Shown here piece by piece: positions 59,137-64,000 of a stretch of DNA of 64,000 nucleotides. Made by a program: the position numbers and the translations under genes. Position 1 is the stretch's first letter. Each line of letters opens with the position of its first letter. Below the pieces are notes generated by a model, which was given only the letters and a program-made list of their open reading frames with translations, was not told the DNA's origin and did not search any database. Origin of the DNA: Sinonovacula constricta (taxonomy: Eukaryota; Mollusca; Bivalvia; Cardiida; Solecurtidae); assembly GCA_007844125.1 (NCBI GenBank), contig CM017563.1, forward strand, positions 21,012,920 through 21,076,919. Direction: 5' to 3'.

Positions 59137-60123
59137 GACTTAGGGCTAGAAACTTAGGGCTAGGGACTTAAGGTAAGGTACAAAGAGCAGGGGACTAAGG
59201 GCTAGGGACTAAGGGCTAGGGACTAAGGGCTAGGGACTTAAGGTAAGGTACAAAGAGCAGGGGACTAAGGGCTAGGGACTAAGGGCTAGGGACTAAGGGC
59301 TAGGGACTTAAGGTAAGGTACAAAGAGCAGGGGACTAAGGGCTAGGGACTAAGGGCTAGGGACTTAAGGTAAGGTACAAAGAGCAGGGGACTAAGGGCTA
59401 GGGACTAAGGGCTAGGGACTAAGGGCTAGGGACTTAAGGTAAGGTACAAAGAGCAGGGGACTAAGGGCTAGGGACTTAAGGTAAGGTACAAAGAGCAGGG
59501 GACTAAGGGCTAGGGACTTAGGGCTAGGGACTTAGGGCTAGGGACTTAAGGTAAGGTACAAAGAGCAGGGGACTAAGGGCTAGGGACTAAGGGCTAGGGA
59601 CTAAGGGCTAGGGACTTAAGGTAAGGTACAAAGAGCAGGGGACTAAGGGCTAGGGACTAAGGGCTAGGGACTTAAGGTAAGGTACAAAGAGCAGGGGACT
59701 AAGGGCTAGGGACTTAGGGCTAGGGACTAAGGGCTAGGGACTAAGGGCTAGGGACTAAGGGCTAGGGACTTAAGGTAAGGTACAAAGAGCAGGGGACTAA
59801 GGGCTAGGGACTAAGGGCTAGGGACTAAGGGCTAGGGACTTAAGGTAAGGTACAAAGAGCAGGGGACTAAGGGCTAGGGACTAAGGGCTAGGGACTTAAG
59901 GTAAGGTACAAAGAGCAGGGGACTTAGGGCTAGGGACTTAGGGCTAGGGACTTAAGGTAAGGTACAAAGAGCAGGGGACTAAGGGCTAGGGACTAAGGGC
60001 TAGGGACTAAGGGCTAGGGACTAAGGGCTAGGGACTTAGGGCTAGGGACTTAAGGTAAGGTACAAAGAGCAGGGGACTAAGGACTAGGGAATTGGGGCTA
60101 GGTATGAGGGACTAGCTGACTAG
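59137..60123. repeat. Compound G-rich array: 14-bp units plus a 28-bp spacer
   Basis: The 14-bp unit GGACTAAGGGCTAG is repeated one to several times, then a 28-bp spacer GGACTTAAGGTAAGGTACAA, AGAGCAGG. About 14 spacers occur, giving a variable higher-order period of 14n+28. GGG runs separated by CTA and ACTAA loops meet the usual G-quadruplex pattern on the plus strand. Some units read TTAGGG, like animal telomere repeats, but are not continuous telomeric DNA. Confidence 0.95.
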
Positions 60124-60367
60124 GGTCAGCTGGAAACAGGGATGGATCCAGGAAAGGGGATGGGGGATGCATCCCCACCCCCACCACCAACCAGGTAAAA
60201 GTTGTGATGGCATACACACACACACACACACACAGACCAAAATTTTCTGGATCCTCCCCCTGGCTGGAAGACCTCCCCATAAAAGTATAAGTTATTTCCC
60301 TGATTGGGATTCAATGGGTGACTGGGTAGTTGCAAGTCAGTGATTAATTGTTCATCCCTAGGAGCCC
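60122..60367 (-). mobile_element. SINE family C copy interrupted by a hAT-like MITE
   Basis: GGTCAGCTGGAA at 60124-60136 and GCTGGAAGACCTCCCC from 60263 are two edges of the same SINE segment. The rest runs to TCATCCCTAGGAGCCCC (head end, diverged). Confidence 0.75.
60137..60262. mobile_element. hAT-like MITE, 126 bp, with an 8-bp target duplication
   Basis: Begins CAGGGATGGATCCAGGAAA and ends TTTTCTGGATCCTCCCCCTG, inverted termini of about 19 bp with a few mismatches. The flanks GCTGGAAA and GCTGGAAG differ at one base, as expected for an 8-bp hAT duplication inside the SINE. The interior has ATGGGGGATGCATCCCC and a CA microsatellite (about 60212-60233). No coding capacity. Confidence 0.87.
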
Positions 60368-61183
60368 CAACCATCACCCCGCGAACCACACCCCTCAGGT
60401 ATTCAATTTTAAAAAGTGCATAAATAACACATGACTGTCTGGTGATAGCTAGTCAAGCTTAGGACTAGACCATTACCCAAATGTACTCAATTTTTGACCA
60501 GCATGGACTTTTTTTGACAATCAGTCAAAGGAACGAAAGTAACAGAAAGCTTCCTAGCATATTAATAGAGGTAAGAAATACCTTTTGGCCTAAAAAGCAG
60601 TTAATTTTGGACAATTGGTTTCGCTAAATGCACAAGATGAAAGGAGAAAATTGAACATTGTTGTATATATATTTTTTTAGTACAAATTAACTGGTTTCCA
60701 TGGCAATTGTTGTTTAAAACTTTGTGAAAAACATGGAAAACAAAAATCTTTTTTCAAGTATTTTTTTATTATTTTTTTTAAATAGTGGAAAATGGAGTAA
60801 ACGTTGATTTCGACAATATCAATACATGTAACTAAGCAATATCCAAATACCAATGAAATAAGAAACAAAATAACAGCCGAGGAATTGTTGCCAGAAACAT
60901 GTGCGTTGATGGCAGATAACTAAACCATTAAATTTGGAACTTGAAATGAAATAGCGTAACCTTCCCACTATTTTGACAATAATAAAATGCCAATGCAATA
61001 AAATTAAGGGGCCAGAACTCCTTCTCAGAAGAGGAAAACGTGCAAGCTAGCAATTGCTGCCAACAATGTGTGCCTGTTTGGTTGTGATAATTGAGACATT
61101 ACATTTTCAACAGTCAGCTTATGTATACAACCCTTAACATGCTTAATCTATCATCATCCCAAACTCAACTCCTTGAAACATGA
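60368..61183. other. Unique AT-rich DNA, no gene seen
   Basis: No exon, RNA gene or repeat recognised. Confidence 0.45.
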
Positions 61184-61228
61184 TTGCAACCTAAAGCTTT
61201 GATAGCTGAACAGATTCCTAAATTCATG

Positions 61229-62280
61229 CTACCAAATAGTGTAGATCATGATCAGACATCCCCCCAAGATCATCTGGATCAGCACATTGTGATAGGCTTG
61301 ATGCGACAGCTCCCAGATGATCTGGATCAATGCTATGTGATAGGCTTGATGAGACAGCTCCCCGATGATCTGGATCAGCACAATGTGATAGGCTTGATGA
61401 GACAGCTCCCCGATGATCTGCATCAAGACTATGTGATAGGCTTGATGAGACAGCTCCCCGATGATCTGGATCAGCACGATGTGATAGGCTTGATGAGACA
61501 GCTCCCCGATGATCTGGATCAACACAATGTGATAGGCTTGATGAGACAGCTCCCCGATGATCTGGATCAATACTATGTGACAGGCTTGATCAGACAGCTC
61601 CCAGATGATCTGGATCAATACTATGTGATAGGCTTGATGAGACAGCTCCCCAATGATCTGGATCAACACTATGTGTATATGCTTGATCAGACAGCTCTCA
61701 GATGATCTGGATCAACACCATGTGTATATGCTTGATCAGACAGCTCCCCGATGATCCGGATCAACACTCTGTCCAGATGCTGGATCAGACAGCTCCCTGA
61801 TGATCTGGATCAACACCATGTGTATATGCTTGATCAGACAGCTCCCAGATGATCTGGATCAACACTCTGTCCAGATGCTGGATCAGACAGCTCTCTGATG
61901 ATCTGGATCAACACTTTATGTATATGCTTGATCAGACAGCTCCTTGATGATCCAGATCAACACTCTGTCCAGATGCTGGATCAGATAGCTCCCCGATGAT
62001 CTGGATCAACACCATATGTATATGCTTGATCAGACAGCTCCTTGATGATCCGCATCAACACTCTGTCCAGATGCTGGATCAGATAGCTCCCCGATGATCT
62101 GGATCAACACCATGTGTATATGCTTGATCAGACAGCTCCCCGATGATCCGGATCAACACTCTGTCCAGATGCTGGATCAGACAGCTCCCTGATGATCTGG
62201 ATCAACACTCTGTCCAGATGCTGGATCAGACAGCTCCCCGATGTTCTGGATCAACACTATATGCATATGCTTGATCAGCA
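61229..62280. repeat. 48/49-bp array changing from monomers to dimers
   Basis: From 61265 to about 61670, near-identical 48-bp units: GATGATCTGGATCAACACAA, TGTGATAGGCTTGATGAGAC, AGCTCCCC. From about 61700 the units alternate between a TGTGTATATGCTTGATCAGA type and a CTGTCCAGATGCTGGATCAG type, with a 98-bp dimer period. The open plus-strand frame 61184-61705 has 16-residue repeats (LMRQLPDDLDQ). It ends where dimers begin and has no splice or domain support. Confidence 0.94.
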
Positions 62281-62920
62281 AGTGATTGGCAGGCAATGAG
62301 TTTAATCCATAGGGATTTCTCGCTGTCATTAGATTGGCTGCTAATTACTCTGTGCGCCATCAATGTTTCTCAGAATAAGGATTAAATTTCTACTTGATGG
62401 AGGAATACATGAAGTAATTTTCCTGGGTTTCTATTCATAAAGAATCTAAATTTTCCTTTCTTAAACTAAGAAATTCCTTAAATTTAAAAAAAAATACTAA
62501 GAAATTTCACAGATTTTATTAGTATTATCTAAGAAAACATTTCAAGATTTAAGAAAATTTCTTGGTTTTAGTCAGAAAACAATAGAAAAGATTCTGTATA
62601 AATATGACCCCTGGTGTTTAGCAGAAAAATGTCTTCAAGGGTAAATAAAGAAGTATATATTTTTTGAAAAAAACCCAACAAACATGGATTTGTGAATTGG
62701 CTGCAAAAACTTCTTAATAATTTAACCATTTTGTAAAAGGACAAGTTTTTTTACAGAAAAAAAAGTTTCTATATCTATTTGCTTTGATAATCTGATAACT
62801 CTAATATTCAGCATTGGTACCGATGTGAACAATTGTAATTTAAAAAACAGGAAAGCATCTCTTTAGGAATTCAAGCTTGTGATGATTTTGAAATTTGAGA
62901 CCAACTTCATTTTTCTAGCA
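62281..62920. other. Unique AT-rich DNA, no gene seen
   Basis: AAGAAATTT/TTTCTTAG-type words recur at 62440-62580. No exon was recognised. Confidence 0.45.
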
Positions 62921-63360
62921 ATAAGTGATATCAAAATAATCACAAACGCACCGTTTTAACAATAAGAGATATCAAAATAGTCACAAATGTACCATTTTTA
63001 CAATAAGTGATATCAAAATAATCACAAATTTACCATTTTTACAATAAGTGATATAAAAAAAATCACAAATGTACAATTTTAACAATAATTTATATCAAAA
63101 TAATCACAAATGCACCATTTTAACAATAAGTGATATCAAAATAATCACAAATTTACAATTTTTACAATAAGTGATATGAAAAAATAACAAATGTACAATT
63201 TTAACAATAATTTATATTAAAATAATCACAAATGCACCATTTTAACAATAAGTGATATCAAAATAATCACAAATGCACCATTTTAACAATAATTTATATC
63301 AAAATAATCACAAATGTACCTTTTTAACAATAACTGATTTCAAAATAATCACAAAATTAC
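62921..63360. repeat. 41-bp minisatellite, about 11 copies
   Basis: Unit CAATAAGTGATATCAAAATA, ATCACAAATGCACCATTTTA, A. An alternating variant has AATAATTTATATCAAAA. GTGATATCAAAATAATCAC gives each unit a weak GTGAT/ATCAC dyad. Confidence 0.94.
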
Positions 63361-63490
63361 CGAAGTCTTCCTAATTTATGGAAATTGAACGCAGGTGGCA
63401 GTAACTAATTGGGACAAATGAACCATCTGCAACAAGAGGCAATCACCGAGAGGTCAACATAATTAGGTTTTGGTTTTGGTTTTTTAAAAT

Positions 63491-63707
63491 ACATTGCAGC
63501 GACCATTTATGATCAGTTGCAACGTCCAGATTTTTGGTAGAAGAAGATACATGTCTCGGTAGAATCACCATCGCACCGCAAGTCAGCTGGAAGACGTTCT
63601 CACCTTAAGTCCTTTGCTCCAACAGGACTCGAACCCATGCAGTGAGAGGCTAAGCAGTCAGAAGGAGTTTCATATCGGCGACTCTGCCACTTAGCCACGA
63701 GTGCCCC
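63491..63707 (-). mobile_element. SINE family C, complete copy
   Basis: ACATTGCAGCGACCATTTAT, GGTAGAATCACCATCGCACC, CAGCTGGAAGACGTTCTCAC, GGACTCGAACCCATG (B box inverse) and the head end ACTCTGCCACTTAGCCACGA give all parts of the family. Confidence 0.9.
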
Positions 63708-63983
63708 TCAACATATTAAAGATGAGAAAGAAAATTCTTTCAAATAACGCTGGCATCCACTGACCCATTTTCATTACTTTCACAATTTGGTGAAGGAAAC
63801 AGATTTGAGCTTATTAGATAAAGAGATAACACAATGATGGCAAAGACAAGAAAACTGGATTAGGGACATCAAGACTTGTCAATTACTGAGCACTCACTTG
63901 GAATAAAATCTTAGAGTAATAAGTAACAGTCGCAACAGGTCATCTAACAAAGCAAGAGATTTTTTTTTTTCTCAATAAATTGG
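63708..63983. other. Unique DNA, no gene seen
   Basis: No feature recognised. Confidence 0.4.
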
Positions 63984-64000
63984 GACGACCAATTATGGTC
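63984..64000 (-). mobile_element. Probable start of another SINE family C copy, cut by the window edge
   Basis: GACGACCAATTATGGTC after an AT-rich stretch resembles GCGACCAATCATGATC at the tail end of 16164-16361. Only 17 bp are visible. Confidence 0.45.

Noticed and set aside
59137..60123. True interstitial telomere array
   Set aside because: The repeat unit is 14 bp (GGACTAAGGGCTAG) with a 28-bp spacer; TTAGGG occurs only as an occasional variant.
61184..61705. 173-codon frame with 16-residue repeats (LMRQLPDD)
   Set aside because: Almost entirely a 48-bp array; the opposite strand is open over the same span, and the frame ends where the unit length changes.

Overview
The window looks like non-coding animal DNA, most likely from a bivalve or other mollusc. 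The evidence is an AT-rich background, spliced genes with GT-AG introns, three families of tRNA-derived SINEs, several small inverted-repeat transposons and about fifteen minisatellite or satellite arrays. The mollusc assignment is an inference from the repeat style and the invertebrate-like arrestin exon; nothing here proves it. There is no sign of bacterial genes, operons or CRISPR.

Only two stretches carry convincing protein-coding sequence. On the minus strand, 6393-6484 is a single internal exon of a beta-arrestin-type gene, with good splice sites. Its donor edge lies inside a 77-bp tandem triplication, so donor-like copies lie downstream in the intron. No other arrestin exon was found. 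Its 3' exons must lie left of position 1 and its first exon is either beyond the right edge or unrecognised. On the plus strand, 56525-56866 holds a compact two-exon gene for a 78-residue protein starting MGCGGS, a typical N-myristoylation/palmitoylation start. I do not recognise its family.

Layout. 1-4424: satellite of 72/73-bp units with a central hairpin. 4425-6150: unique AT-rich DNA with a 216-bp foldback. 6155-7150: arrestin exon, its 77-bp repeat and SINE fragments. 7150-13900: unique DNA with a candidate transposon, two degenerate arrays, a SINE and a GGTAGT array. 13900-26600: mostly unique, with SINEs, TTAA-flanked MITEs and an inverted pair of another MITE. 26885-30570: 81-bp and 42-bp arrays. 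32000-38600: MITEs, one of which contains a 28-copy 26-bp minisatellite, plus hairpin and 30-bp arrays. 39080-41000: 63-bp array. 41600-49110: SINE, foldback, Tc1/mariner-like element, hAT-like element nested in a MITE. 49500-55100: SINEs and degenerate arrays. 56400-57250: the small gene. 58200-64000: SINEs, a G-quadruplex-capable array, a hAT-like MITE nested in a SINE, 48/49-bp and 41-bp arrays.

The most notable structure that ordinary annotation would miss is a family of at least twelve elements of about 0.5 kb, bounded by TTAAAGGTGGTATCCGACAG and its inverse. In at least one copy an internal 26-bp segment has expanded into a minisatellite. Many long open frames in the window are artefacts of arrays whose period is a multiple of three (72, 81, 63, 48 and 42 bp).
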